A stretch of DNA of 64,000 bases, from assembly GCA_019414045.1 (NCBI GenBank), contig DXMW01000017.1, positions 83,982 through 147,981 on the forward strand, in the 5' to 3' direction. Positions within the stretch are counted from its first letter, which is position 1. Every line of letters starts with the position of its first letter. A program made the translations under genes and the position numbers. Under the pieces are notes generated by a model, which made no database searches, was not told where the DNA came from, and worked only from the letters and a program-made list of their open reading frames with translations. This DNA comes from Collinsella sp. Its GTDB lineage: Bacteria; Actinomycetota; Coriobacteriia; Coriobacteriales; Coriobacteriaceae. Positions 25,057-32,370 of the stretch are shown here, in pieces.

Positions 25057-26475
25057 CTAACCTTCCTGCTCCTGATACTTCGAGATAAGGTCTCGGTACC
25101 AATACCAGCTCTTTTTGGGGGTGCGCTCCAGATTGTTCTCGAAGTCGATATGGACAAGTCCGTATCGTTTTTCGTAGCCGTTGATCCAGCTATACAGATC
25201 CATCGTCGACCAGAGGTAGTAACCCTCAACGCGCGCGCCGTCGCGCTTAGCCCTCATCATGTGCTCGATGAACTGGCCCAGAAGCTCGATGCGGTCATCA
25301 TCGTGGATCATTCCGTCTGTGTCTGGTTGCTCATAGGCGCCATGTCCGTTTTCCGTAATAAAGATGCGGGGCGCGTCATAGCGCTCGTGGACATCCATGA
25401 TGGTTGAATACATGCAACTTGGGAGTATTTCGCGGCCCCATTTATTGCGGGGAACATTGCTGTCGCGGGCGCTTTCAAACAAGGGCGCAATGCATTTTCC
25501 TTCGACCTTTTTGCTCGAACCGCCCTTATTGTTCGCCGAAACGGCAAGCTCTCCACCGTGCCAGTCGGTTACATACTCTCGGCAATACACGTTGAGTCCA
25601 ATAAAATCGACTTTACCGTCTCTGAATTCTTCTACGTCATTTGGGGATCGATAGAGCGAGACGCCAAGTTTTTCAAGGATTTCGTCCATTTCTGGCGGCA
25701 GTTGACCCTGAAGTGCTGGTGCCAGAATCATGCGATTGGCGAAAAAGTCTGCGTATCGAAATACGTCATCGGGGTGCTCGGTTGCCGGGTCGAGTTCGAC
25801 AACGCCGCCATCGTGGACGGCGCCGATGATGCCGTCGTAGCCCATTTGACGATATGCTCGGACTGCGAGTGCGCTTGCGCGCATCAGGTTGTACTGAAAC
25901 TGCATGTACGACTGAACGTCGAGCGATCGATTGGGGGGATAGTTGCCCAACATGTTTACGCAGTAGCTGTAGAAATGCGGCTCGTTAACGGTAGCCCAGA
26001 TTTTGACGCGGTCTCCAAAGCGCTCAAAGCAAATCTTGGCGTATTTGCAGAACCACTCTGCCATATCGTTGTTCAGCCATCCGCCTTTGCAAGCAAGCGT
26101 GAATGGCAGATCGTAATGGAACAGCGTAACGTTGGGCTCTATGCCATTTTCGAGGCAGCAATCAATGACCCGATTATAAAAATCGATACCCTTTTCATTC
26201 ACTTCGCCGATACCCGTGGGGATGATTCGACTCCATGAAAGAGAGAAGCGATAGGTGTTTTGTCCGCCTTCTTTCATCATGCGGATATCTTCTTCATAGC
26301 GATGGTAGAAGTCGCAAGATACATCACCGTCAACATGGTTGATGTTCTTATTGCTTGTGTGGTTAAAGAAATCCCACTCGCCAAGGCCTTTGCCGTCTTC
26401 GTTCCAGGCACCCTCGCACTGATAAGACGCCGTGGCGGAACCCCAGAGAAACGGGATGTTGTTCACGTTGCCCAT
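25057..26475 (-). CDS. Glycoside hydrolase family 1, probable 6-phospho-beta-glucosidase
   Basis: A 472-residue cytosolic enzyme that would split phosphorylated beta-glucosides delivered by the adjacent EIIBC. GH1 landmarks: FLWGSATASYQCEGA at the N-terminus, FSLSWSRIIPTG near 85, the acid/base Glu in ATVNEP (about 168), and the nucleophile Glu in ITENG (about 368), followed by YYLWSTMDLYSWINGY. Phospho-sugar use is inferred from the PTS partner and overall similarity to BglA-type enzymes. The ATG at 26475 is chosen because GGAAAGGGG lies 4-6 nt upstream; an ATG at 26493 would include that site in the coding sequence. First gene of the minus-strand operon, divergent from the RpiR regulator. 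Confidence 0.9.
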   Translation of the reverse strand: MGNVNNIPFLWGSATASYQCEGAWNEDGKGLGEWDFFNHTSNKNINHVDGDVSCDFYHRYEEDIRMMKEGGQNTYRFSLSWSRIIPTGIGEVNEKGIDFYNRVIDCCLENGIEPNVTLFHYDLPFTLACKGGWLNNDMAEWFCKYAKICFERFGDRVKIWATVNEPHFYSYCVNMLGNYPPNRSLDVQSYMQFQYNLMRASALAVRAYRQMGYDGIIGAVHDGGVVELDPATEHPDDVFRYADFFANRMILAPALQGQLPPEMDEILEKLGVSLYRSPNDVEEFRDGKVDFIGLNVYCREYVTDWHGGELAVSANNKGGSSKKVEGKCIAPLFESARDSNVPRNKWGREILPSCMYSTIMDVHERYDAPRIFITENGHGAYEQPDTDGMIHDDDRIELLGQFIEHMMRAKRDGARVEGYYLWSTMDLYSWINGYEKRYGLVHIDFENNLERTPKKSWYWYRDLISKYQEQEG

Positions 26476-26542
26476 GAATCCCCTTTCCATCATTCAACAC
26501 GGTGGATACGTGTGGCGGAATTACGATTAAGATGACGTCAAC

Positions 26543-26584
26543 TGATTTGAATCATAGGAGAACGACCAAAGCTGTTTGATTCAA
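26543..26584. promoter_or_regulatory. Inverted-repeat operator region between GH1 and rpiR genes
   Basis: TGATTTGAATCA (26543-26554) is itself symmetrical, and its half TTGAATCA (26547-26554) is repeated inverted as TGATTCAA (26577-26584). It lies in the divergent promoter region, where an RpiR-type regulator would be expected to bind. Confidence 0.55.
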
Positions 26585-26626
26585 TAAATGAACTATGATT
26601 TCGAGGAGAGCGGAAAGAGGGATCAC

Positions 26627-27460
26627 GTGAATATCAATGACTTCGATGTGCTCAATCGCATTAGCTCCATCATCAACAGCGAGTTTGGGTCAAACGATGC
26701 CGCCATCGCTCGATATCTCATCGCTCACATTAGGCGTTCGAGCGAAATCAATGTTGCCGCAATAACCCGCGATGCATTCGTGACCCGTTCCGCTGTTCGT
26801 CGTTTCTGCAATCGATTGGGCTACCAGTCTCTTAGCGATTTGAAAGAATCATTTACTCAGTCAGTCTTTCCAAGCGACTTAAGCCATCGAGAGGAGGAAT
26901 TTGGCTACGAGGAATACAGGGCAGAGCTCGACGTTCGCATGATCGAGATGTTCGCTGAGGTTGAAAGCGGCGTGTCCGATATCGCTATTAAGCATCTTGT
27001 CGACGAAATTGATGGCCATAAAAACGTTGAAATCTGGTGCACCAATAATGTGAGCGCCAATCTCGTACGATTTCAGCAGGAAATGTTTTATGCGGGCAAG
27101 ATAGTTCGCATAGTTGCTGGGGCTAACGTCGCGGAATTGAAAAACATGGGAGACGCTTCGCAGTCATTGATAATTCTCGTATCGGTCTCCGGGCTATTTG
27201 CGTCACAGGCGCGTGAGTATCTTGATTGCCGTTCGGGCAGGAAGATTCTAATTACTGCGTTTAGCAACGATGACAAATCGAGGTCTTTTGACCGTGTATA
27301 TCGTCTTGGTAATGCGGGAAACGGAATTGACCGACTCGGCGTTTATTCGAAATACGCCATGACTTATTTTTTCGACTTGCTATCGTCGTGTTACTTGAGT
27401 TGCTACCCCTGCACCAAGGGGGAGCCGCTCTATGGGTCTACTTTGGCCTGGCCCGAGTAG
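26627..27460 (+). CDS. RpiR/MurR-family transcriptional regulator
   Basis: A 277-residue regulator with the RpiR architecture. The N-terminal HTH_6 region (about 5-80) contains SNDAAIARYLI and ITRDAFVTRSAVRRFCNRLG, the recognition helix region, then YQSLSDLKESF. A C-terminal SIS sugar-phosphate-binding domain follows, with a degenerate LIILVSVSGLFAS in place of the usual SGxSG. GTG 26627 is preferred because AAAGAGGG precedes it by 6 nt; an in-frame ATG at 26588 has no ribosome site. The base composition is clearly more A/T-rich than neighbouring housekeeping genes, as in the whole island, suggesting acquisition. It probably controls the divergent GH1-EIIBC operon in response to a sugar phosphate. 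Confidence 0.85.
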   Translation: MNINDFDVLNRISSIINSEFGSNDAAIARYLIAHIRRSSEINVAAITRDAFVTRSAVRRFCNRLGYQSLSDLKESFTQSVFPSDLSHREEEFGYEEYRAELDVRMIEMFAEVESGVSDIAIKHLVDEIDGHKNVEIWCTNNVSANLVRFQQEMFYAGKIVRIVAGANVAELKNMGDASQSLIILVSVSGLFASQAREYLDCRSGRKILITAFSNDDKSRSFDRVYRLGNAGNGIDRLGVYSKYAMTYFFDLLSSCYLSCYPCTKGEPLYGSTLAWPE

Positions 27461-27475
27461 TTGCGGCTTTACAGT

Positions 27476-27552
27476 TCTCTCGCCTGGAGAATGAACGTGG
27501 ATAATCTGCCACTTTGGCCTTAGAGCCGCGCTAAAAGTGGGAGATAATCCAC
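27476..27552. repeat. 30-nt repeat right copy with extended hairpin
   Basis: 27476-27505 is the right copy of the repeat at 23425. It continues into a stem in which GTGGATAATCTGCCACTTT (27497 on) pairs with AAAGTGGGAGATAATCCAC (27534-27552) with two mismatches. The following stretch to 27771 is A/T-rich, with short palindromes (ACCTATATATAGGT, and GTATCGAA/TTCGATAC) and no convincing gene. Confidence 0.55.
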
Positions 27553-27771
27553 GCTCGATCGTGGCGTGGAAGCCCGATCTCGACCTATATATAGGTGCAA
27601 ATAAGCCGGTATCGAAGTTCGATACTGAAGGTGTACTCCACTACACCAAAGTGTTACCTCGGGAAACGTCACCTCAGTATCCAAAACCACCGTCCTTCAT
27701 ATCCAAACTCAACAAAACCGCAGGTCACAGCTATATAGATACGCCCGGCACCGTGTATCTAGAGGTTTTCG

Positions 27772-27801
27772 TTGACAGCCCCCAAGGTCGCATCGTATTA
27801 T
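27772..27801 (+). promoter_or_regulatory. Promoter of the tRNA-Tyr/Thr/Met (and tuf) cluster
   Basis: TTGACA (27772-27777), an 18-nt spacer and TATTAT (27796-27801) form a near-consensus housekeeping promoter about 60 nt before the first tRNA. The bases before the -35 (GAGGTTTTCGTTGACAGC) recur almost unchanged in front of rpmG. Confidence 0.75.
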
Positions 27802-27863
27802 CTTTTTTGTTCGCGGGGGCGGCGGTCCAAAAGACCAAAGGACCTGCGGATACTTGAACGATT

Positions 27864-27945
27864 GGGAGTTTGCCCGAGTGGTTAATGGGGACGGGCTGTA
27901 AACCCGTTGGCTCTGCCTACATAGGTTCGAATCCTATAGCTCCCA
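27864..27945 (+). tRNA. tRNA-Tyr (GUA)
   Basis: Class II tRNA with acceptor GGGAGTT/AGCTCCC, anticodon stem ACGGG/CCCGT with loop CTGTAAA (anticodon GTA), a long variable arm and T-arm ATAGG-TTCGAAT-CCTAT. Discriminator A. The bases after it read CCC, so CCA must be added after transcription. Confidence 0.94.
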
Positions 27946-27955
27946 CCCGTCAAGT

Positions 27956-28031
27956 GCCTGTATAGCTCAGTCGGTAGAGCACTTCGTTGGTAACGAAGAG
28001 GTCACCAGTTCAAGTCTGGTTGCAGGCTCCA
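27956..28031 (+). tRNA. tRNA-Thr (GGU)
   Basis: Acceptor GCCTGTA/TGCAGGC, anticodon stem TTCGT with loop TGGTAAC region (anticodon GGT), T-arm CCAGT-TCAAGT-CTGG, discriminator T and encoded CCA. A second threonine isoacceptor besides the UGU gene at 23039. Confidence 0.94.
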
Positions 28032-28034
28032 TCC

Positions 28035-28111
28035 GGCGGTGTAGCTCAGTTGGTTAGAGCACACGGTTCATACCCGTGGCGTCACTGGTTCGAATCCAGT
28101 CACCGCTACCA
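28035..28111 (+). tRNA. tRNA-Met (CAU), elongator type
   Basis: Acceptor GGCGGTG/CACCGCT, anticodon stem CACGG/CCGTG with loop TTCATAC (anticodon CAT), T-arm CTGG-TTCGAAT-CCAG, CCA encoded. The lack of the three G:C pairs of initiator anticodon stems and a paired first base indicate the elongator. Last tRNA of the cluster, upstream of tuf. Confidence 0.93.
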
Positions 28112-28121
28112 TAGGTAACAC

Positions 28122-28153
28122 GGTGGCTTCTCAATAGTATGTTGAGAGGCCAC
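28122..28153 (+). other. Hairpin in the tuf leader
   Basis: GTGGC-T-TCTCAA pairs with TTGAGA-G-GCCAC around TAGTATG. It lies between tRNA-Met and tuf with no T-run, so it may be a processing site of the tRNA-tuf transcript and not a terminator. Confidence 0.4.
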
Positions 28154-28207
28154 TATGGTATAAAGGCAAAGTCCCGTCCGGGGACGACCTGTTTAGAGGA
28201 GGGCTTT

Positions 28208-29398
28208 ATGGCCAAAGAGAAGTTTGAGCGCACTAAGCCGCATGTTAACATCGGCACCATTGGTCACGTCGACCACGGCAAGACCACGCTGACCGCTGCC
28301 ATCACCAAGGTTCTCTCCGAGACCGAGGGCTGCAAGGCTGACTTCACTGCGTTCGAGAACATCGACAAGGCTCCGGAGGAGCGCGAGCGCGGCATCACGA
28401 TCTCCGTCTCCCACGTTGAGTACGAGACCGCTGCCCGTCACTACGCTCACGTTGACTGCCCGGGCCACGCTGACTACGTCAAGAACATGATCTCCGGTGC
28501 TGCTCAGATGGACGGCGCTATCCTGGTCATCGCCGCTACCGACGGCCCCATGGCTCAGACCCGCGAGCACATCCTGCTCGCCCGTCAGGTCGGCGTTCCC
28601 TACATCGTCGTCTTCCTGAACAAGTGCGACATGGTCGACGATGACGAGCTCATCGACCTCGTCGAGATGGAGACCCGTGAGCTCCTCTCCGAGTACGATT
28701 TCCCCGGCGACGACATCCCCGTCATCCGTGGCTCCGCTCTGGGCGCTCTCGAGGGCGACGCCAAGTGGATGGACGCCATTCGCGAGCTCATGAAGGCCGT
28801 CGACGAGTACATCCCGACGCCTGCTCGTAACAACGACCTCCCGTTCCTGATGGCCGTTGAGGACGTTATGACCATCTCCGGCCGTGGTACCGTTGCTACT
28901 GGCCGTGTCGAGCGCGGTGAGCTCAAGCTCAACGAGCCCGTCGAGATCGTCGGCATCAAGGATACCCAGAACACCGTCGTTACCGGTATCGAGATGTTCC
29001 GTAAGTCCATGGACTTCTGCGAGGCTGGCGACAACGTCGGTCTGCTGCTCCGCGGCATCAAGCGTGAGGACATCGAGCGCGGCCAGGTTCTCTGCAAGCC
29101 CGGTTCGGTTACCCCGCACACCAAGTTCACCGGCGAGATCTACGTTCTGACCAAGGAGGAGGGCGGCCGTCACACCCCGTTCTTCGATGGTTATCGTCCT
29201 CAGTTCTACTTCCGTACCACCGACGTTACCGGTACGGTCAAGCTCCCCGAGGGCACCGAGATGGCTATGCCTGGTGACCACATCACCATCGAGGGCGACC
29301 TCATCCACCCGATCGCCATGGAGGAGGGCCTGCGCTTCGCTATCCGCGAGGGTGGCCACACCGTCGGTTCGGGCATCGTCTCCACGATCATTGAGTAA
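28208..29398 (+). CDS. tuf: Elongation factor Tu
   Basis: A 396-residue GTPase that brings aminoacyl-tRNA to the ribosome. G motifs are intact: GHVDHGKTT (residues 19-27), the effector region with ERGITI, DCPGHADYVKNM (about 82) and NKCDM (about 137). The C-terminal beta-barrels end VGSGIVSTIIE. The ATG at 28208 follows AGAGGAGGGC; the longer frame to 28139 runs into the leader. Codon use is highly biased, as expected for an abundant protein. It follows three tRNA genes without a clear terminator, an arrangement also known elsewhere (tRNA-tufB). No fusA or rpsL nearby. Confidence 0.97.
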   Translation: MAKEKFERTKPHVNIGTIGHVDHGKTTLTAAITKVLSETEGCKADFTAFENIDKAPEERERGITISVSHVEYETAARHYAHVDCPGHADYVKNMISGAAQMDGAILVIAATDGPMAQTREHILLARQVGVPYIVVFLNKCDMVDDDELIDLVEMETRELLSEYDFPGDDIPVIRGSALGALEGDAKWMDAIRELMKAVDEYIPTPARNNDLPFLMAVEDVMTISGRGTVATGRVERGELKLNEPVEIVGIKDTQNTVVTGIEMFRKSMDFCEAGDNVGLLLRGIKREDIERGQVLCKPGSVTPHTKFTGEIYVLTKEEGGRHTPFFDGYRPQFYFRTTDVTGTVKLPEGTEMAMPGDHITIEGDLIHPIAMEEGLRFAIREGGHTVGSGIVSTIIE

Positions 29399-29425
29399 AT
29401 TAGCTCTTTGATATAGCTGACTTAG

Positions 29426-29462
29426 AGAACCCGGCACTTATAGGGGTGCCGGGTTCTTTTCT
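29426..29462 (+). terminator. Terminator after tuf
   Basis: AGAACCCGGCAC (29426-29437) pairs with GTGCCGGGTTCT (29446-29457), followed by TTTTCT. The following 140 nt to the next promoter show nothing recognisable. Confidence 0.88.
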
Positions 29463-29603
29463 GCAATGGATATTGAGCCGTTGCTGGTGTCGAGAGGATC
29501 GATAATGGTCCTGGATGCACCGTCGATTAGATCTCGATGGCTTCATTGATGTGTTCCAAATATGAATGGATCCACCGAGAACCAATTGACTCGAGGTTTT
29601 CAT

Positions 29604-29633
29604 TGACAGCACTTACGTGGAGCTGATAAAGTA
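29604..29633 (+). promoter_or_regulatory. Promoter of rpmG
   Basis: TTGACA (29604-29609) followed by TAAAGT (29628-29633) with 18-nt spacing; GATAAA at 29626-29631 is an alternative -10. The preceding GAGGTTTTCATTGACAGC copies the sequence in front of the tRNA promoter at 27772. Confidence 0.6.
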
Positions 29634-29677
29634 ACAACTCGTGCCCGTACGGGGCGGAAATGAAAGGTTCAGGATAC

Positions 29678-29827
29678 ATGCGTACTCTAGTTACTCTTGC
29701 GTGCACTGAGTGCAAGCGCCGCAACTATACGACCACCAAGAACAAGTCGACCATGCCTGATCGTATGGAGATCAAGAAGTATTGCCCCTGGTGCCGTCAC
29801 CACACGCTGCACAAAGAGACTCGCTAG
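29678..29827 (+). CDS. rpmG: Large ribosomal subunit protein bL33
   Basis: A 49-residue protein too short for ordinary gene calls. It starts MRTLVTLACTECKRRNYTT and contains a second Cys pair in KKYCPWCRHHTLHKE, so it is the zinc-ribbon (C+) form of L33. AAAGGTTCAGGAT precedes the ATG. The location before tRNA-Trp and secE is the conserved bacterial order. Confidence 0.95.
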   Translation: MRTLVTLACTECKRRNYTTTKNKSTMPDRMEIKKYCPWCRHHTLHKETR

Positions 29828-29840
29828 TCTCTAGTCACAT

Positions 29841-29916
29841 ACGCCAGTAGTTCAATTGGTAGAGCATCGGTCTCCAAAACCGAGTGTTGAGGGTTCGAGT
29901 CCTTCCTGGCGTGCCA
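29841..29916 (+). tRNA. tRNA-Trp (CCA)
   Basis: Acceptor ACGCCAG/CTGGCGT, anticodon stem TCGGT/ACCGA with loop CTCCAAA (anticodon CCA), T-arm GAGGG-TTCGAGT-CCTTC, discriminator G and encoded CCA. It lies between rpmG and secE, as in many bacteria. Confidence 0.96.
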
Positions 29917-29925
29917 GTCATTATT

Positions 29926-29956
29926 CCGTAAGCTCCCACTTGGGGGCTTACGGTTT
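29926..29956 (+). terminator. Hairpin terminator between tRNA-Trp and secE
   Basis: CCGTAAGC-T-CCC pairs with GGG-G-GCTTACGG around ACTT, followed by TTTACTC. The weak T-run suggests partial termination that lowers secE-nusG relative to the tRNA. Confidence 0.6.
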
Positions 29957-29992
29957 ACTCATGTATAAGCGCATTGCGCGGAGGTAACCCAA

Positions 29993-30331
29993 ATGGCCAA
30001 CAAGAAGAACAAGAAGAAGGCTCAGCAGCCGGCACCTGCCAACAAAGCTGCCGCCAACTCCAAGGTTGAGGCCAAGAAGGCCGTTGCCAAGAAGAACGAG
30101 AAGGCTGCGAAGTCCAAGAAGAACGAGAAGCCTGGTTTCTTCGCCCGCACCAAGAAGTATTTCGCTTCGGTCAAGTCCGAGATGAAGCGTGTCACGTGGC
30201 CCGATAAGAAGGAGCTCGTGAACTACTCGGTTGTCGTTTGCGCTTCTCTGATCGTCGTCGGCGTCGTCATCGCTCTGCTCGATGCTGGCTTTGGCGAGGC
30301 TCTTGCTCTGTTCTCTGGATTGAGGGGCTAA
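29993..30331 (+). CDS. secE: Preprotein translocase subunit SecE
   Basis: A 112-residue single-span form of SecE, part of the SecYEG channel. The first 45 residues are a Lys/Ala-rich cytoplasmic tail, then the conserved amphipathic helix YFASVKSEMKRVTWPDKKEL and one membrane helix (about residues 77-97, VVCASLIVVGVVIALL). The tail is longer than in Bacillus SecE (59 residues), which is common in Actinobacteria. Start ATG follows GCGGAGG. Three nucleotides separate it from nusG. Confidence 0.95.
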   Translation: MANKKNKKKAQQPAPANKAAANSKVEAKKAVAKKNEKAAKSKKNEKPGFFARTKKYFASVKSEMKRVTWPDKKELVNYSVVVCASLIVVGVVIALLDAGFGEALALFSGLRG

Positions 30332-30334
30332 ACC

Positions 30335-30871
30335 ATGTCTAAGCGTTGGTACGTCGTTCACACTTACTCTGGATACGAGAACCGCGTTAAGTCCGATCTC
30401 GAGCATCGCATCGAGACTATGGGCATGCAGGACCGTATCTTTGATATCGAGATTCCTATGGAGCGCGTCACCGAGATTAAAGAGGGTGGCAAGCGTGAGA
30501 CCAAGGATTCCAAGATCTTCCCGGGTTATGTCCTGGTCCGCATGGAGATGGATGACGATGCTTGGACGTGTGTTCGTAACACGCCTGGCGTCACCGGTTT
30601 CCTAGGCGGCAACGGCAAGCCCGCTCCGCTTTCCCGCGACGAGTACAATAAGATGACTCGTCGTCCCGGTAAGGGCGATTCGCCCAAGCGCACCTCGGTT
30701 GATATTCAGGTCGGCACGTCCGTCCGCGTCACCGATGGCCCGCTTACCGACTTTGATGGCAAGGTCTCCGAGGTTAACACCGAGGCTGGCAAGCTCAAGG
30801 TCACGCTGATGATCTTTGGCCGCGAGACGCCGGTCGAGCTCGACTTTAACCAGGTCGCTGTCATCGCTTAA
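30335..30871 (+). CDS. nusG: Transcription termination/antitermination protein NusG
   Basis: A 178-residue elongation factor binding the RNA polymerase clamp and Rho or S10. The NGN domain starts RWYVVHTYSGYENRVKSDLE and includes KIFPGYVLVRMEM and VRNTPGVTGFLGG. The C-terminal KOW domain (about 125-178) has VRVTDGPLTDFDGKV and ends VELDFNQVAVIA. Standard length for a NusG without insertions. It lies in secE-nusG with rplK 120 nt downstream. Confidence 0.96.
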   Translation: MSKRWYVVHTYSGYENRVKSDLEHRIETMGMQDRIFDIEIPMERVTEIKEGGKRETKDSKIFPGYVLVRMEMDDDAWTCVRNTPGVTGFLGGNGKPAPLSRDEYNKMTRRPGKGDSPKRTSVDIQVGTSVRVTDGPLTDFDGKVSEVNTEAGKLKVTLMIFGRETPVELDFNQVAVIA

Positions 30872-30991
30872 GTTTTCGTCCGTTCGCGCGAGCGTGCTTC
30901 TTCTGTGACTGCTCATCTCAGGAGTGCTTCTAACACGTGCGTGCTTACGATATAGCAAGTACTTCACACTCGTGATTCGAAAGGAATGACC

Positions 30992-31420
30992 ATGGCTGAG
31001 AAGAAGGTTGCCAACGTCATTAAGCTCCAGATTCCTGCTGGTGCAGCAAACCCCGCTCCTCCCGTCGGCCCCGCCCTGGGCGCTGCTGGCGTGAACATCA
31101 TGCAGTTCTGCCAGGCCTTTAACGCCGAGACGCAGGACAAGAAGGGTGACATCATCCCCGTTGAGATCTCTGTCTACGAGGACAAGTCCTTCTCCTTCAT
31201 CACCAAGACCCCGCCGGCGGCTCACCTTATCAAGAAGGAGTTGAACCTCAAGTCTGGTTCCGCTAAGCCCCAGGCTGACAAGGTTGGTCAGCTCTCCCAG
31301 GAGCAGCTCACCAAGATCGCCGAGATCAAGATGCCGGACCTCAATGCCAACGACATTGACGCCGCCAAGAAGATCATCGCCGGTACCGCCCGTTCCATGG
31401 GCGTCACCATCGCTGAGTAG
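30992..31420 (+). CDS. rplK: Large ribosomal subunit protein uL11
   Basis: A 142-residue protein of the GTPase-associated centre. Family signatures: KLQIPAGAANPAPPVGPALG (about 9-28), GVNIMQFCQAFNA and the C-terminal RNA-binding helix region KMPDLNANDIDAAKKIIAGT. An ATG six bases earlier abuts the AAAGGA site with no spacing; the ATG at 30992 has a 6-nt spacer and gives the family N-terminus. It forms a pair with rplA. Confidence 0.96.
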   Translation: MAEKKVANVIKLQIPAGAANPAPPVGPALGAAGVNIMQFCQAFNAETQDKKGDIIPVEISVYEDKSFSFITKTPPAAHLIKKELNLKSGSAKPQADKVGQLSQEQLTKIAEIKMPDLNANDIDAAKKIIAGTARSMGVTIAE

Positions 31421-31439
31421 CGATTTCTTATGGTAACGG

Positions 31440-31487
31440 CGGGTGCTCCGACCGGGGCGCCCGTTAAATGTGTGCAATAGGGCACAC
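31440..31487 (+). other. Two hairpins in the rplK-rplA intergenic region
   Basis: An imperfect stem around GACC (starting CGGGTGCTCC, ending GGGGCGCCCG) is followed by a small hairpin GTGTGC-AATAGG-GCACAC (31470-31487). In other bacteria uL1 represses this operon by binding a leader hairpin; whether either element is such a site cannot be decided here. Confidence 0.35.
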
Positions 31488-31537
31488 GATACGATGTGGG
31501 AGGGCTCACGCCCGTTTAACCACAGGAGGTAATGCAC

Positions 31538-32245
31538 ATGGCTAAGCATGGTAAGAGCTATAACGCCGCTGCCGAGAAGATCGACCGCGCCACGCTCTAC
31601 ACCCCCCTTCAGGCTGCCAAGCTCATCAAGGAGCTCGACACCGCCAAGTTCGACGAGACCGTCGAGGCTCACTTCCGTCTGGGCATCGATACTCGTAAGG
31701 CTGACCAGAACATCCGTGGTTCCATCTCCCTGCCCCACGGCACCGGCAAGACCGTTCGTGTTGCTGTCTTCGCCGAGGGCGAGAAGGCCCGTGAGGCTGA
31801 GGCTGCCGGCGCCGACATCATCGGTTCCGACGAGCTCGTCGCCCAGATTCAGAAGGGCGAGATCAACTTCGACGCCGCTATCGCTACGCCGAACATGATG
31901 GCCAAGGTTGGCCGCATCGGTAAGATCCTTGGTCCCCGTGGCCTCATGCCGAACCCCAAGCTCGGCACCGTGACCATGGACGTCGCCAAGATGGTCTCCG
32001 AGCTCAAGGCTGGCCGCGTTGAGTACCGCGCCGACCGCTACGGCATCTGCCACGTGCCCCTGGGCAAGAAGTCCTTCTCTGAGCAGCAGCTCGTCGAGAA
32101 CTACGCTGCCCTGTACACCGAGATTCTGCGCGTCAAGCCCTCTTCTGCTAAGGGCAAGTACGTCAAGTCCATCTCCGTGTCTTCCACCATGGGCCCTGGC
32201 GTCAAGGTCGATCCCGCTGTCCAGCGTGACTTCCTGGCTGAGTAA
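31538..32245 (+). CDS. rplA: Large ribosomal subunit protein uL1
   Basis: A 235-residue protein of the L1 stalk involved in E-site tRNA release and, in other bacteria, translational repressor of rplKA. It starts MAKHGKSYNAAAEKI. Conserved parts include SLPHGTGKTVRVAVF, NMMAKVGRIGKILGPRGLMP and SVSSTMGPGVKVD. ATG 31538 is preferred to 31532 because AGGAGG is then 8 nt upstream. The usual next gene, rplJ, is not here but 19.5 kb further on. Confidence 0.96.
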   Translation: MAKHGKSYNAAAEKIDRATLYTPLQAAKLIKELDTAKFDETVEAHFRLGIDTRKADQNIRGSISLPHGTGKTVRVAVFAEGEKAREAEAAGADIIGSDELVAQIQKGEINFDAAIATPNMMAKVGRIGKILGPRGLMPNPKLGTVTMDVAKMVSELKAGRVEYRADRYGICHVPLGKKSFSEQQLVENYAALYTEILRVKPSSAKGKYVKSISVSSTMGPGVKVDPAVQRDFLAE

Positions 32246-32282
32246 CTGCTAGTTACTGCCTGAGTACAGCAAGCATTGCTAA

Positions 32283-32322
32283 AGAAACCCGGTTCTGCCT
32301 TGTGCAGGACCGGGTTTCTTGC
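32283..32322 (+). terminator. Terminator after rplA
   Basis: AGAAACCCGGT-T-CTGC pairs with GCAG-G-ACCGGGTTTCT, followed by TGCT. It ends the rplKA transcript at the boundary of the accessory block. Confidence 0.85.
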
Positions 32323-32336
32323 TATCGCGTCAAAAG

Positions 32337-32369
32337 CACCATAAAGGGGACAGTGTCCCCTTTATGGTG
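32337..32369. repeat. Perfect GGGGACA hairpin (family B)
   Basis: Sixteen-bp perfect arms CACCATAAAGGGGACA (32337-32352) and TGTCCCCTTTATGGTG (32354-32369) around one G. It is next to the metallophosphoesterase stop codon (32371), so it could also end that minus-strand transcript. The most symmetrical member of the family. Confidence 0.65.
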
Positions 32370-32370
32370 G

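Noticed and set aside
27537..27857. Possible 106-residue protein upstream of the tRNA cluster
   Set aside because: No ribosome site, no homology recognised, and the tRNA promoter lies inside its 3' part.
28035..28111. Initiator tRNA-Met
   Set aside because: The anticodon stem lacks the three consecutive G:C pairs and the first base is paired, so the elongator type is called.
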